Both the position numbers and the translations under genes were made by a program. A DNA stretch of 64,000 bases, taken from the NCBI GenBank assembly GCA_016873805.1, contig VGVZ01000005.1:106689-170688 (forward strand), written 5' to 3'. Source of the DNA: Ignavibacteria bacterium (GTDB lineage: Bacteria; Bacteroidota; Ignavibacteria; UBA10030). Below, in pieces: positions 9,320 through 18,252 of this stretch (position 1 is the stretch's first letter; every line of letters begins with the position of its first letter). The notes beneath the pieces are model-generated. The model saw nothing but the letters and a program-made list of their open reading frames with translations. It was not told where the DNA came from and made no database searches.

Positions 9320-9444
9320 TTTGACATCTGATTTGAGGAATCAACATGTGGATCCTGAATCAGACTTCAGTTGATGGGAATGGTGAAGAAAGATAAGATC
9401 GATCTGCCGAGTTGACGGTGTTCGACGCATGAGTTCCTGACGTA

Positions 9445-9473
9445 TTGTAAGTCAGGGCAAGAAACGCTATATT
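9445..9473 (+). promoter_or_regulatory. promoter of the PASTA-rpe pair
   Basis: TTGTAA, 17 nt, TATATT (followed by TTTC). Transcription should start near 9480, only about 9 nt before the ATG at 9489, and no Shine-Dalgarno is present in that gap. Confidence 0.6.
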
Positions 9474-9488
9474 TTTCCCGTATTTGCC

Positions 9489-10256
9489 ATGACGAAGAAG
9501 AAAAGAACATTGAAGCTCAATTTGCGACGTGCCGCGATCGTGGGCGTCATTGGGATCGCCGGGTTACTCCTTCTCGACTGGGTGGTCATGCCGATCTACG
9601 TGCAGCAGGGGAAAACCACGAGGGTTCCGCATGTCGTTGGGCTAACTGAAGAAGAAGCAATGCGTCTCCTGGCTGATCACGGCCTGCAGGGACATCGTGG
9701 GGATGTACGGGTGGACAAGTACTATCCTGTCGGATCAGTCGCATTTCAGAACCCGCCTGCAGATGCAGAGGTGAAGTTCGGTCGGGGAGTCTACTTGACG
9801 ATTAGCAGTGGGGAGAATCAAGTCATCATGCCGGCGCTGAGGGGGCGATCGCTGCGCGATGCGTCGCTGGTGGTGGAGCGACTTGGGTTCCGTCTGGGTG
9901 AAGTGCGTTACGCGGTTTCCACCGAATTCCCCGAAAACACGATCATTGAGCAGTCGGTGCCGGAATCTACCCGAGTGAAGCCGGGGAGTTCGATTTCCTT
10001 CATCGTCAGCCAGGGTCCCAGCACCGACCGGATTCCTGTGCCGTTTGTGGTCAAGCGACCATTGGCAGAGGCACAACGAATGATCTTGAACGCCGGGCTC
10101 AATGTCGGCCAGATCACGTATCAAGCGAGCCTGGAGCTTCTTCCCAACACGGTCATCGACCAATATCCGCGGTTCGGCAGCTTTGTGGCTTCAGGCGACT
10201 CCATTGCTCTCTTCGTTGCGCAAAAAACAGACACTTCGGCGGTCCGTGAGTACTAA
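9489..10256 (+). CDS. membrane-anchored PASTA-domain protein
   Basis: 255 residues: a short basic cytoplasmic tail (MTKKKRTLKLNLRR), one membrane segment (AAIVGVIGIAGLLLLDWVVM) and three PASTA repeats. The repeats begin at TTRVPHVVGLTEEEAMRLL, QVIMPALRGRSLRDASLVV and RIPVPFVVKRPLAEAQRMI, each ending in an x-hydrophobic-x-V-S-x-G-like strand. PASTA domains bind muropeptides or act as spacers at the cell wall. No kinase domain is attached, unlike PknB-type proteins, so a periplasmic peptidoglycan-related role is inference. It overlaps rpe by 11 nt. Confidence 0.85.
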   Translation: MTKKKRTLKLNLRRAAIVGVIGIAGLLLLDWVVMPIYVQQGKTTRVPHVVGLTEEEAMRLLADHGLQGHRGDVRVDKYYPVGSVAFQNPPADAEVKFGRGVYLTISSGENQVIMPALRGRSLRDASLVVERLGFRLGEVRYAVSTEFPENTIIEQSVPESTRVKPGSSISFIVSQGPSTDRIPVPFVVKRPLAEAQRMILNAGLNVGQITYQASLELLPNTVIDQYPRFGSFVASGDSIALFVAQKTDTSAVREY

Positions 10257-10920
10257 TCCACTCCCAATCATCGTTGCGCCTTCCGTGCTTGCTTCGGATT
10301 TCGCGAATCTTCGTGAAAACCTCACCAGGATCGAGGCGGGGGGAGCGGAATGGGTCCATCTTGACGTCATGGATGGGCATTTTGTCCCGAATATCACGTT
10401 CGGCCCGCCTGTCATTCGATCGATTCGGAAGCATTCAACGCTTGTGTTTGATACACACCTGATGATTGAGGAACCGGATCGGTATCTTGGTGCTTTTCGT
10501 GCGGCTGGGGCTGACATTATCACGGTGCATCAGGAAGTTTGTCCGAACCTGGAGCGCACGATCGCGAAAATCAAGGGACTGGGAGCGAAGACTGGCGTGG
10601 CAATTAATCCTGCCACATCGGTGGACGTTCTCGAGGAGTTTCTCCACGACCTCGATCTTGTTCTTGTCATGTCCGTACATCCGGGCTTTGGCGGTCAGGA
10701 ATTCATGAAGGAATCGATTGACAAGATCTCGCGGTTGCGCCGGCTGATTGATCATGCGCATCTTTCGGTCCATCTTGAAGTAGATGGCGGGATTGATGCG
10801 CGGACAGCAGGCCAGGTGGTGGCCGCGGGGGCGAACGTGCTTGTTGCGGGGACGGCCATCTTTGGCCACCCCTCGCCGGAGAGAGCCGTTCGGGAATTGA
10901 GGGAAGCGGCAATGAGCTAG
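10246..10920 (+). CDS. rpe: ribulose-phosphate 3-epimerase
   Basis: Interconverts ribulose-5-phosphate and xylulose-5-phosphate in the pentose phosphate pathway. TIM-barrel motifs are IIVAPSVLASDFANL, WVHLDVMDGHFVPNITFGPPVI (metal-binding His/Asp), THLMIEEPDRYL, VLVMSVHPGFGGQEF (metal His) and LEVDGGID. The ORF track begins at 10102, which would overlap the PASTA gene deeply; GTG at 10246 gives 224 residues, the normal length, starting just before the first strand. A terminator follows. Confidence 0.92.
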   Translation: MSTNPLPIIVAPSVLASDFANLRENLTRIEAGGAEWVHLDVMDGHFVPNITFGPPVIRSIRKHSTLVFDTHLMIEEPDRYLGAFRAAGADIITVHQEVCPNLERTIAKIKGLGAKTGVAINPATSVDVLEEFLHDLDLVLVMSVHPGFGGQEFMKESIDKISRLRRLIDHAHLSVHLEVDGGIDARTAGQVVAAGANVLVAGTAIFGHPSPERAVRELREAAMS

Positions 10921-10961
10921 CGTGATAGGGTGCAGCAAGGAATTGTGGAAGGATGTTCTCG

Positions 10962-10996
10962 ATGCCCGTGGGTGCCACACCCGCGGGCATTTTTTG
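10962..10996 (+). terminator. rho-independent terminator after rpe
   Basis: ATGCCCGTGGGTG and CACCCGCGGGCAT pair with one mismatch around a 3-nt loop, followed by TTTTTT. Confidence 0.85.
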
Positions 10997-11010
10997 TTGA
11001 AAAATACCTC

Positions 11011-11039
11011 TTGACAAAGTCGCATGATGAGCTTATATT
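11011..11039 (+). promoter_or_regulatory. promoter of lrp-glnA
   Basis: Consensus TTGACA, 17 nt, TATATT, continuing as TATATTTG, which also satisfies TAnnTTTG. Transcription would start near 11046, leaving a leader of about 55 nt before lrp. Confidence 0.75.
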
Positions 11040-11100
11040 TGTAGCCACGGAGCTGTTTCAACCTTAATTAGTAAGGTCAGTATACAAGAAGACCGACATT

Positions 11101-11571
11101 ATGAAACCACACGCGCTTGATGAGATTGACGTGAAATTGTTGGAGGTTCTGCAGGAGGATGGAAGAACGAAACGGAACGAATTGGCCGAAATCGTCGGGC
11201 TCTCCCTTCCGGCGGTGAGCGAGCGCCTGCGAAAACTCGAAGAGTCGGGATACATCCTCGGATACGCCGCCAGGTTAGATCACAAAATGCTGAGCCGGGA
11301 TGTGACGGCGTTCATCCTTGTGACCGTAGATTCATCGAAGCATTTCTCGTCGTTTGTCGAGAACGTCCATCATCACGATGAAATCCTCGAATGCCACGCA
11401 ATCACCGGCGATGGAACGCATCTGCTGAAAGTGCGTACCTACAATACGGCCTCACTCGAAAAAATGCTTGCAAGGATACAGTCGTGGAACGGTGTCGCAA
11501 AAACAACCACGAGCGTGGTGCTCTCGAGCACCAAAGAGACATTGCGATTGAAACTCAATAAACCGAAATAA
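11101..11571 (+). CDS. Lrp/AsnC-family transcriptional regulator
   Basis: 156 residues. The N-terminal winged-helix part reads [19 protein letters not shown], then [26 protein letters not shown], the standard Lrp helix-turn-helix. The C-terminal RAM half, with [17 protein letters not shown], normally binds an amino acid and forms dimers and octamers. It lies 26 nt upstream of glnA on the same transcript, so control of glutamine synthetase and of itself by an amino acid signal is a reasonable inference; no operator was identified. Confidence 0.9.
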   Translation: MKPHALDEIDVKLLEVLQEDGRTKRNELAEIVGLSLPAVSERLRKLEESGYILGYAARLDHKMLSRDVTAFILVTVDSSKHFSSFVENVHHHDEILECHAITGDGTHLLKVRTYNTASLEKMLARIQSWNGVAKTTTSVVLSSTKETLRLKLNKPK

Positions 11572-11597
11572 TCACTCAAAGAGAGGGAGAGACGTTC

Positions 11598-13034
11598 ATG
11601 TCTACCGAAACAAAATCGCTGCCAGGTGTTGCGGAGGTTTTGGACATCATCAAATCGAATGATGTCAAAGTGATTGATCTGAAGTTCTGCGATCTGCTGG
11701 GACAATGGCAGCATTTTTCGCTCACCGCCAAGGAGTTCACCGGCGAGATCTTCGAAGAAGGGATGGGCTTTGACGGATCAAGTATCAGGGGTTTCCAGAA
11801 GATCCACGAGAGCGACATGATTCTCTTCCCCGATCCGAGTTCTGCGTTCCTTGACCCGTTTACCCAGGTTCCGACACTCAGTCTGACATGCGACATCGCA
11901 GATCCAATCACCAGAGAGAGCTATGCACGAGATCCACGGAACGTAGCCAAACGTGCCGAGAATTATTTGAAGTCTTCCGGGATCGCAGATACCGCATTCT
12001 TCGGACCAGAACCGGAGTTCTTCATCCTCGATCATATTCGGTACGACCAATCGCACCATTTCGGATACTACTACATCGATTCCGAGGAAGGATTCTGGAA
12101 CAGCGGCAGCAACGGCACGCAGAACCTCGGTCACAAACCGCGCTACAAGGAAGGGTACTTCCCGACATCACCAATCGACACGCTCCAGGATCTCCGAACA
12201 GATATGGTTCTGACGCTCGAAGCCGTGGGGATCAATGTCGAGGTACACCATCATGAAGTGGCCACCGCGGGGCAGACCGAAATCGATATGCGCCGGGACA
12301 CGCTCACCAAAATGGCGGACAACTTCCTGGTGTACAAGTACGTGACGAAGAATGTCGCGAAGAAACATGGCAAAACGGTTACCTTCATGGCCAAGCCGAT
12401 TTACGGCGACAACGGATCGGGCATGCACGTTCACCAGAGTCTCTGGAAAGGAGGAAAGCCCCTTTTCTCCGGCAACGGCTATGCCGGACTGAGCGAGATG
12501 GCACTCTACTACATTGGGGGGATTCTGAAGCACGCTCCCGCCCTCTGTGCGATTTCCAACCCGACAACGAATTCCTACAAACGGCTTGTCCCCGGGTATG
12601 AAGCGCCTGTCAATTTGGCTTATTCTCAGCGGAATCGGTCCGCCGCCGTCCGGATCCCAATGTACTCGTCAAATCCGAAGGCAAAGCGGATCGAGTTTCG
12701 ATGTCCCGACCCAATGTGCAATCCGTATCTCGCGTTCGCGGCCATGATGATGGCGGGGATCGATGGAATCATCAACAAGATTCATCCGGGCAATCCTCTC
12801 GACAAAGACATTTACGATATGCCTCCCGAGGAACTCCGGGACGTGCCGTCGACTCCCGGTTCGCTCGAAGAGGCTCTCAACGCCCTTGCCGATGATCATG
12901 AGTTCATGCTGCGCGGCGATGTGTTCAGCGAAGACTTGATCAAGACATGGATCGAATACAAGATGGCGAAAGAGGTGAAACCGATGCAGCTCCGACCACA
13001 CCCGTACGAGTTCGTTCTCTACTATGATGTGTGA
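11598..13034 (+). CDS. glnA: glutamine synthetase, type I
   Basis: ATP-dependent amidation of glutamate, cytoplasmic dodecamer. The 478 residues show [20 protein letters not shown] (beta-grasp domain), [12 protein letters not shown] (metal-binding glutamates), the [17 protein letters not shown] segment, [33 protein letters not shown] and [35 protein letters not shown] aligns with the adenylylation loop NLYDLPPEE, so the tyrosine that can be adenylylated in class I-beta enzymes is present. A purine-rich ribosome-binding site (AGAGAGGGAGAG) precedes the ATG. Cotranscribed with the Lrp-type regulator. Confidence 0.95.
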   Translation: MSTETKSLPGVAEVLDIIKSNDVKVIDLKFCDLLGQWQHFSLTAKEFTGEIFEEGMGFDGSSIRGFQKIHESDMILFPDPSSAFLDPFTQVPTLSLTCDIADPITRESYARDPRNVAKRAENYLKSSGIADTAFFGPEPEFFILDHIRYDQSHHFGYYYIDSEEGFWNSGSNGTQNLGHKPRYKEGYFPTSPIDTLQDLRTDMVLTLEAVGINVEVHHHEVATAGQTEIDMRRDTLTKMADNFLVYKYVTKNVAKKHGKTVTFMAKPIYGDNGSGMHVHQSLWKGGKPLFSGNGYAGLSEMALYYIGGILKHAPALCAISNPTTNSYKRLVPGYEAPVNLAYSQRNRSAAVRIPMYSSNPKAKRIEFRCPDPMCNPYLAFAAMMMAGIDGIINKIHPGNPLDKDIYDMPPEELRDVPSTPGSLEEALNALADDHEFMLRGDVFSEDLIKTWIEYKMAKEVKPMQLRPHPYEFVLYYDV

Positions 13035-13065
13035 TACGGTATCGGGGTGATGAGGCAAACGAGAT

Positions 13066-13100
13066 CCCGTCCCGATTGTTCTCGGGGCGGGTTTCTTGTT
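13066..13100 (+). terminator. terminator after glnA
   Basis: CCCGTCCCGA-ttgttc-TCGGGGCGGG forms a 10-bp stem with one G-T pair, followed by TTTCTTGTTTTC. Confidence 0.8.
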
Positions 13101-13113
13101 TTCAGGCGATTTC

Positions 13114-13142
13114 TTGCATTTCACCGCGCTTCTGGCTATTTT
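13114..13142 (+). promoter_or_regulatory. promoter of the enoyl-CoA hydratase-apt pair
   Basis: TTGCAT, 17 nt, TATTTT. Transcription would begin near 13149, about 15 nt before the ATG at 13164 and downstream of the ORF-track start at 13047. Confidence 0.55.
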
Positions 13143-13163
13143 CTTTCCGCAGTTCCTTCCCTT

Positions 13164-13946
13164 ATGGACTATACGCGCATCAAATACGAGGTTGATCAAC
13201 GCGTCTGCACGATCTCGCTGAGCCGCCCCGAGAAGCGAAACGCTTTCGACGACAAGATGGTGGCCGAGCTCACCACAGCCTTTTACCAGGCCCAGAAGGA
13301 TTCGAAATCAAAGGTTATACTTCTCAAGGGGGAAGGCGATGCCTTTTGCGCGGGGGCCGATCTGGCGTACCTGCAACGCATTTCGAAGTTCGACTTCAAT
13401 CAGAACCAGGAAGACTCATCGAGCTTGATGAAGCTCTTGCTGCAGATCTACTCAAACCGGAAGCCGGTCATTGCCGTCGTTCGTGGGCCTGCGATCGCCG
13501 GCGGGTGTGGTCTGGCGACCGTGTGCGATATCATCGTGGCCTCGAAGGAGACCGCGATGTTCGGTTACACGGAAGTACGGATTGGCTTCATCCCTGCCTT
13601 GGTGATGGTGTTTCTCGTTCGAAGAATTGGGGAGGGACGTGCGCGTGAGTTGGCGTTGCGCGGGAATCTCCTCACGGCCGATGAAGCATACACCATCGGC
13701 CTGGTCAATCATGTTGTACCCGAAACAGAACTCGACAAGCGCGCACAGGAACTCGCCCAGGAGCTGATCAAGAAATCGAGTGCCTCATCGATGGGCTTGA
13801 TCAAGGAACTCATCGCGAGAATCCATGGAATGTCGACAAGCGACGCGCTTGACTATGCGGCGAATCTGAACGCTCTGACGCGCATGACCGACGACTGCAA
13901 AAAGGGGATCGAGGCCTTCCTGAAGAAGGAGTCCATCAAATGGTAA
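13164..13946 (+). CDS. enoyl-CoA hydratase/isomerase family protein
   Basis: 260 residues of the crotonase fold. Motifs are ISLSRPEKRNAFDDKMVAEL, LKGEGDAFCAGADLAYLQ (oxyanion hole), GPAIAGGCGLATVCDI (second oxyanion-hole segment) and GYTEVRIGFIPALVMVFL with the glutamate in the usual catalytic position. The substrate cannot be told; beta-oxidation or branched-chain degradation are both possible. The ORF track begins 117 nt upstream, inside the glnA terminator region, so the ATG at 13164 is chosen. It overlaps apt by 7 nt. Confidence 0.88.
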   Translation: MDYTRIKYEVDQRVCTISLSRPEKRNAFDDKMVAELTTAFYQAQKDSKSKVILLKGEGDAFCAGADLAYLQRISKFDFNQNQEDSSSLMKLLLQIYSNRKPVIAVVRGPAIAGGCGLATVCDIIVASKETAMFGYTEVRIGFIPALVMVFLVRRIGEGRARELALRGNLLTADEAYTIGLVNHVVPETELDKRAQELAQELIKKSSASSMGLIKELIARIHGMSTSDALDYAANLNALTRMTDDCKKGIEAFLKKESIKW

Positions 13947-14485
13947 ACGAGCACAGCGGCATTCATCCTCTTGCCGCAAGCATCCGGAACATACCGGACT
14001 TTCCGAAGCCGGGAATTGTGTTCCGGGACATTACCACGCTTTGGAAAGATCCTTCTGCGTTCCGGGAGGTCGTCGAGATATTCGTTCGAAGATATCGTGG
14101 GGCGGGAATCGAGAAGATCGTCTGCGTGGAATCACGCGGATTCGTGTTTGGCGGGGCCCTCGCACAGGAACTCGGTGTCGGTCTGGTGCCCGTACGCAAG
14201 AAAGGAAAGCTTCCGTCGAAGACGATTCGAGCCCAATACGATCTGGAGTACGGAACGGACACGATCGAGATCCATGCGGATGCGATCACCCGGGGAGAGA
14301 AGATTCTGATCCATGATGATCTCCTGGCAACAGGGGGGACGATTCAGGCAACGTGTGAACTTGTCGAGCAGTTGGGAGGAACGATCGTCGAAATTGCTTT
14401 CCTCATGGAATTGAGTTTCCTCAAGGGACGGGATCGACTCAAGGGGAAAGAGATCTTTTCGATCATTCGCTATGATCACGAATAG
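13940..14485 (+). CDS. apt: adenine phosphoribosyltransferase
   Basis: Makes AMP from adenine and PRPP. The 181 residues carry FPKPGIVFRDITTLWKDP at the N-terminus, VCVESRGFVFGGALAQELG, VPVRKKGKLPSKT and the PRPP-binding loop EKILIHDDLLATGGTIQA. Translation is probably coupled to the enoyl-CoA hydratase gene, which it overlaps by 7 nt. It adds to the purine-salvage capacity seen in the cdd-punA group. Confidence 0.94.
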   Translation: MVNEHSGIHPLAASIRNIPDFPKPGIVFRDITTLWKDPSAFREVVEIFVRRYRGAGIEKIVCVESRGFVFGGALAQELGVGLVPVRKKGKLPSKTIRAQYDLEYGTDTIEIHADAITRGEKILIHDDLLATGGTIQATCELVEQLGGTIVEIAFLMELSFLKGRDRLKGKEIFSIIRYDHE

Positions 14486-14519
14486 TCTCGTCGCCGATAC
14501 CGAATCCAATTATCTTGAT

Positions 14520-14548
14520 CAGCCCCAGCGGTGGGGCTGTTCGGTTTT
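14520..14548 (+). terminator. probable terminator after apt
   Basis: AGCCCCA-gcgg-TGGGGCT hairpin followed by GTTCGGTTTT. Confidence 0.6.
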
Positions 14549-14605
14549 CAGCGCAGGCGCAGAGGTCTTGCTCCACAAGACACAAGGCGATCCCGCCTCT
14601 TTATC

Positions 14606-14611
14606 GGAGAG
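14606..14611 (+). promoter_or_regulatory. ribosome-binding site deciding the tryptophanase start
   Basis: GGAGAG lies 3 nt before the ATG at 14615, whereas the ORF-track start at 14531 falls inside the apt terminator and yields a low-complexity arginine-rich extension. Confidence 0.6.
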
Positions 14612-14614
14612 AGC

Positions 14615-15994
14615 ATGAAATTCAAGACAATCATTGAGCCGTTCAAAATAAAATCGATCGAACCGATACGGTCTACCACGCCGGAGGAGCGCGCACAATA
14701 CCTGCGCGAGAGTCATTACAACGTCTTCTTGTTGAGAGCGGAAGACGTCTTGATCGATCTCCTCACCGACAGCGGAACGTCCGCCATGAGTTCTCACCAG
14801 TGGGCCGGAATCATGGATGGCGACGAAGCGTATGCGGGCTCGAAAAGCTTCTTTCGTTTTCAGCGGGTTGTCCAGGAATTGACAGGGATGAAGCATGTCA
14901 TCCCGACTCATCAGGGCCGGGCGGCGGAAAAAATTCTCTTCACGATCACCGGCGGGAGCGGCAAGTTGGTTCCCAACAACACACACTTTGACACGACACG
15001 AGCGAACGTGGAGTACAGCGGTGCTCAGGCCATCGACTTCCCGACGGCCGAAGGGCGTCAACCCGATGTGATCGCCGACTTCAAAGGAAACATCGACCTT
15101 GCGCAATTGGAACGATTTATCGAGGAACGGGGAAAAGAAAACATCCCCCTCTGCATGATTACGGTTACAAACAATTCAGGGGGCGGCCAGCCTGTCTCCA
15201 TGAGAAACATTCGTTCGGCAAAGGAGCTCTTATCAAAGTACGGCATTCCTCTCTTCCTTGATGCGTGCCGGTTTGCGGAAAATGCATTCTTCATCAAGAA
15301 GCGTGAACAGGGATACCACGACAAGACGGTACGAGAGATCGCCCGGGAAATGTTCTCGTATGCGGATGGATGCACGATGAGCGCGAAGAAGGATGGGCTT
15401 GTGAATATGGGAGGATTTCTCGCGTTGAACGACGATCACCTCGCATCCCAGGCACGGAACATCCTCATTGTGACGGAAGGCTTTCCCACATACGGAGGTT
15501 TGTCGGGACGTGACCTCGAAGCGATCGCCCAAGGACTGGAGGAGGTGCTCGACGAAAATTACTTGACCTATCGCATCCGATCGGTCGAGTACTTGGGGGA
15601 GAAACTTGTCGCAGCCGGCGTTCCGATTGTGCGCCCTCCCGGCGGGCATGCGGTCTATCTCGATGCCCGGGCGTTTGCGCCTCACATACCGCCTCACGAG
15701 TATCCGGGTCAGACGATTGTGTGTGAACTTTATCGACAGGGAGGAATCCGCGCCGTTGAGATTGGGAGTGTCATGTTTGGGAAGTACGATTCAACCGGAA
15801 ACCTCGTTTCTCCGGCGATGGAACTGGTACGGCTGGCGATTCCGCGTCGCGTCTATACCCAAAGTCATATCGATTATGTTTCTGAAGTCGTTCAAGCGGT
15901 CTTTGAGGGACGGAAGCGCCTTAAGGGCTACAAGATTATTGAGGAAGCGCCGATCCTTCGTCATTTCACTGCGAAGTTTGAGCCGATCATATAG
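14615..15994 (+). CDS. tnaA: tryptophanase (beta-eliminating lyase family)
   Basis: PLP enzyme of 459 residues that would split tryptophan into indole, pyruvate and ammonia. Family motifs are EPFKIKSIEPI, DVLIDLLTDSGTSAMS, GDEAYAGS, PTHQGRAAEKI, LDACRFAENAFFIK, CTMSAKKDG (PLP lysine), EGFPTYGGLSGRD and LRHFTAKFEPI. Tryptophanase and tyrosine phenol-lyase are close relatives. Here NNTHFDTTR has Asp where phenol-lyase has Thr, and GIRAVEIGS has Ile where phenol-lyase has its substrate-binding Arg, so tryptophanase is favoured. Other stretches (AMSSHQWAG, EMFSYADGCTMS) look more like phenol-lyase. No TnaC-like leader peptide is seen. Confidence 0.82.
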   Translation: MKFKTIIEPFKIKSIEPIRSTTPEERAQYLRESHYNVFLLRAEDVLIDLLTDSGTSAMSSHQWAGIMDGDEAYAGSKSFFRFQRVVQELTGMKHVIPTHQGRAAEKILFTITGGSGKLVPNNTHFDTTRANVEYSGAQAIDFPTAEGRQPDVIADFKGNIDLAQLERFIEERGKENIPLCMITVTNNSGGGQPVSMRNIRSAKELLSKYGIPLFLDACRFAENAFFIKKREQGYHDKTVREIAREMFSYADGCTMSAKKDGLVNMGGFLALNDDHLASQARNILIVTEGFPTYGGLSGRDLEAIAQGLEEVLDENYLTYRIRSVEYLGEKLVAAGVPIVRPPGGHAVYLDARAFAPHIPPHEYPGQTIVCELYRQGGIRAVEIGSVMFGKYDSTGNLVSPAMELVRLAIPRRVYTQSHIDYVSEVVQAVFEGRKRLKGYKIIEEAPILRHFTAKFEPII

Positions 15995-16080
15995 TACCGC
16001 AATTCTCGAAGTGGCCGAATTCCTTTGCTTCGCGAGTACCTTCTTCATACATTGCGTCGGATTTTTGGAGCCCTGTTCGG

Positions 16081-16800
16081 ATGATCGTATGCCCGAGTTG
16101 CTCGACGGAGAACGAAGACCTTGCCGTCGTTTGTCGATCATGCAAGGGATACCTGCAGAACCGTGTCGTGAATCTGGATCTCTTCACGACAGTCTGGGGC
16201 ATCCTCGAATCTCCGCGATCTACATTTCGTCTTGTGGCGCTCTCGGAGCATAAGAACTATGCCCTCACCCTGCACGCCCTCTTCGGTATCGCCGTCATGT
16301 TCACGATCTTCTGGTATCTGCGGCTGGGTGAAGTCTTCGGAGGACTCCTGGAGACGTTGATTTGGGGATCGCTTGCCGGGATCGCAATGGGGCTGCTGGG
16401 CGCTCCGCTCCTCGCGCTCGGGTACGTTCTGATTGCGCGGTTGCTTGGAGGGACAGCGAGCTTTCGAAATTCCCTCGCTCTGGTTGCCTATGCATCAGTT
16501 CCCATTTGCCTGTCGCTGTTCACGGTTTTTCCTGTGGAACTGGTGACGTTCGGCATGTTTCTGTTCACGTCGAATCCGAGTCCTGCGGTCCTCAGTCCGG
16601 TTTCGTTCTATGTATTGGCCGGGCTGGATGCGATGTTGATGCTTTGGTCAATCATTCTGCTCGCCACGGCCACACGCACCGTTTCGAAATTGTCTTTTCC
16701 GAAATCTCTGGCGCATGTGATCGTACTTGGCGGGCTCTATGTGGGCGGTCTCATCCTCCTTGCGCCGCTCTTCGTACAGTTTTTCGTTCTCATCGCATAG
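16081..16800 (+). CDS. zinc-ribbon plus YIP1-type membrane protein
   Basis: 239 residues. The first 25 residues hold two CxxC pairs (CPSCSTENEDLAVVCRSCKG), a small zinc ribbon. The rest is a Yip1-like membrane region: LFTTVWGILESPRSTFRLV marks its entry, followed by about five hydrophobic helices. Function is unknown; Yip1-domain proteins in bacteria have no settled role. The next gene starts 10 nt after the stop. Confidence 0.7.
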   Translation: MIVCPSCSTENEDLAVVCRSCKGYLQNRVVNLDLFTTVWGILESPRSTFRLVALSEHKNYALTLHALFGIAVMFTIFWYLRLGEVFGGLLETLIWGSLAGIAMGLLGAPLLALGYVLIARLLGGTASFRNSLALVAYASVPICLSLFTVFPVELVTFGMFLFTSNPSPAVLSPVSFYVLAGLDAMLMLWSIILLATATRTVSKLSFPKSLAHVIVLGGLYVGGLILLAPLFVQFFVLIA

Positions 16801-16810
16801 GGTGACGGAA

Positions 16811-17206
16811 ATGGGAAGAGGTTTTCAGCTCTCGCGGGAAGAATTCGAAGAGATTGCGCAGCGCGCGTTCGACAGTCTGCCCGAAAGCATCACACACGAG
16901 ATTGATAATGTGCACATCGTAGTGGAGGATTATCCCCCGGAACATGCGACGCGAGGGAGAGATCAGGACAAGCGATCGCTTCTCGGACTGTATGAAGGAG
17001 TCCCGCTGACGCATCGGGGCACATGGTACGGCGCAAGCCCAACGCCGCCCGACAAGATTTCCTTGTACAAGCGGAACATTGAGTCTGTGTGCCGATCGCG
17101 AGCGGAAATCGAGAGGAGAATTACGGAAGTGTTGTTTCACGAAATCGGTCATCACTTCGGCATGAGCGAGGACGAGGTGCGCGCGGCATTGAAGGACTAT
17201 CTCTAG
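16811..17206 (+). CDS. small zincin-like metallopeptidase family protein
   Basis: 131 residues. The C-terminal part contains EVLFHEIGHHFGMSEDEV, an HExxHxxG zinc motif with a downstream acidic residue, as in the minimal matrix-metalloprotease-like family (DUF1025 group). The N-terminal helix with FEEIAQRAFDSLPESI and the central VEDYPP also fit. No signal peptide is visible, so it is probably cytoplasmic. The ORF track starts 84 nt earlier inside the YIP1 gene; the ATG at 16811 matches the family start. Confidence 0.8.
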   Translation: MGRGFQLSREEFEEIAQRAFDSLPESITHEIDNVHIVVEDYPPEHATRGRDQDKRSLLGLYEGVPLTHRGTWYGASPTPPDKISLYKRNIESVCRSRAEIERRITEVLFHEIGHHFGMSEDEVRAALKDYL

Positions 17207-17241
17207 GCCGATACTCAACCATTCATTCGGAAGGAAGCCGT

Positions 17242-17541
17242 ATGCCCGGTGTCATTTTGCAGATCTCGTACGAAATCGATGAACAGAGACGGGAAGACTA
17301 TTTGCGGCTGGTCAAGGAAATGAAAGAGCATTTTACAGCTGTGCGTGGGAAACAATATTCGGTTTACGAACTTCGAGGAAAGCCGAATTCCTTCGTCGAG
17401 CAGTTTGTCTGTGGCTCTGTAGAAGAATATGAGGCGCTTGATGACAATCTCGACGAAAAGAGTGAAGAGCTGGTCAATAGGTTGGAAACACTGTTGAAGA
17501 ACGGCAAGGCCAGGTATCAGACACTGGTAGAACCCGGATAG
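17242..17541 (+). CDS. small alpha/beta protein, possibly a dimeric ferredoxin-like (ABM-type) fold
   Basis: 99 residues, starting at an ATG preceded by GGAAGG. The pattern of an opening strand (GVILQISYEIDEQRREDYLRLV), a helix, a strand with SVYELRGKPNSFVEQFV and a final helix EELVNRLETLL is like antibiotic-biosynthesis-monooxygenase/NIPSNAP folds, but no active-site motif identifies it. Function unknown. It follows the metallopeptidase gene by 35 nt and may share its transcript. Confidence 0.6.
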   Translation: MPGVILQISYEIDEQRREDYLRLVKEMKEHFTAVRGKQYSVYELRGKPNSFVEQFVCGSVEEYEALDDNLDEKSEELVNRLETLLKNGKARYQTLVEPG

Positions 17542-17616
17542 GTTCTGGGCGCGGACTCTGCCCGACCAGCCGGGCCTTGCGCTTTGAATAAGGCGAGCGC
17601 GCCTTGGAAGTAAGCC

Positions 17617-18135
17617 ATGCGGTATTGGTGCTCAGCAATATTTCTGATTGTTCTCCTCTCCTGCTGCATTCCCTCTTGCGCAGATTTAGTCAATTCTGAA
17701 CCGGCGATTCATGAAGCCGCATTGAGGCATATTCCCATTTTTTATGCACGCGTGGAGGGAGAGCAGTGGGTTGCGGGGGGTGTGACTGAGGAACCGGCGG
17801 CAACAGCGAGGTACGGCGGGTTGAATCTGCAGATCATCGGAAAGAGGCGGAAAGCGGAAGCGAACTCGCTCGAACAAATCCTTCTGGAGATGGTGAACAT
17901 CTCGAAACCTGGAACCTACCGTCTTGGAATCCTGCCCCGAGCTGATGGTGTTGGATTTTTTCTCAGGAATGATACGGCAATTTTTAGAACCCAGGAGACA
18001 ACGGTGGGAACAGTCACTATCGATCTCTTCGATCACACGAACAGAAGAGTGGCGGGGACATTTGAGTTTGACGCAGAAGGCCAACGGAGTGCGAGCATTG
18101 CCATTCGTGAAGGAAGATATGATGTGAGGTGGTAG
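17617..18135 (+). CDS. exported protein of unknown function
   Basis: 172 residues with an N-terminal signal (MRYWCSAIFLIVLLSCCIPSC). The cysteines at the cleavage region could make it a lipoprotein. The mature part is rich in short beta-strands (GTYRLGI, FEFDAEG, IREGRYDVRW), as in small periplasmic or surface beta-sandwich proteins common in Bacteroidetes. No family could be named. A terminator follows. Confidence 0.6.
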   Translation: MRYWCSAIFLIVLLSCCIPSCADLVNSEPAIHEAALRHIPIFYARVEGEQWVAGGVTEEPAATARYGGLNLQIIGKRRKAEANSLEQILLEMVNISKPGTYRLGILPRADGVGFFLRNDTAIFRTQETTVGTVTIDLFDHTNRRVAGTFEFDAEGQRSASIAIREGRYDVRW

Positions 18136-18173
18136 GCGAGCGTTGACAACGTATGGCAGGGCAGTAAAGGAAA

Positions 18174-18200
18174 TCCCGACGCGAAGTCGGGACTTTTCTT
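18174..18200 (+). terminator. terminator downstream of the exported-protein gene
   Basis: TCCCGAC-gcgaa-GTCGGGA followed by CTTTTCTTT. Confidence 0.75.
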
Positions 18201-18252
18201 TGCGATGCTGGCAGCGGCGAATGAACGTCGCGCAACCGGCTCATGTCTCAAC

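Noticed and set aside
14486-14614. TnaC-like leader peptide and attenuator upstream of tryptophanase
   Set aside because: No short ORF with a tryptophan codon and ribosome-binding site was found; the hairpin there is better explained as the apt terminator.
14615-15994. tyrosine phenol-lyase
   Set aside because: The substrate-binding Arg and the Thr of phenol-lyase are replaced by the Ile and Asp found in tryptophanases.
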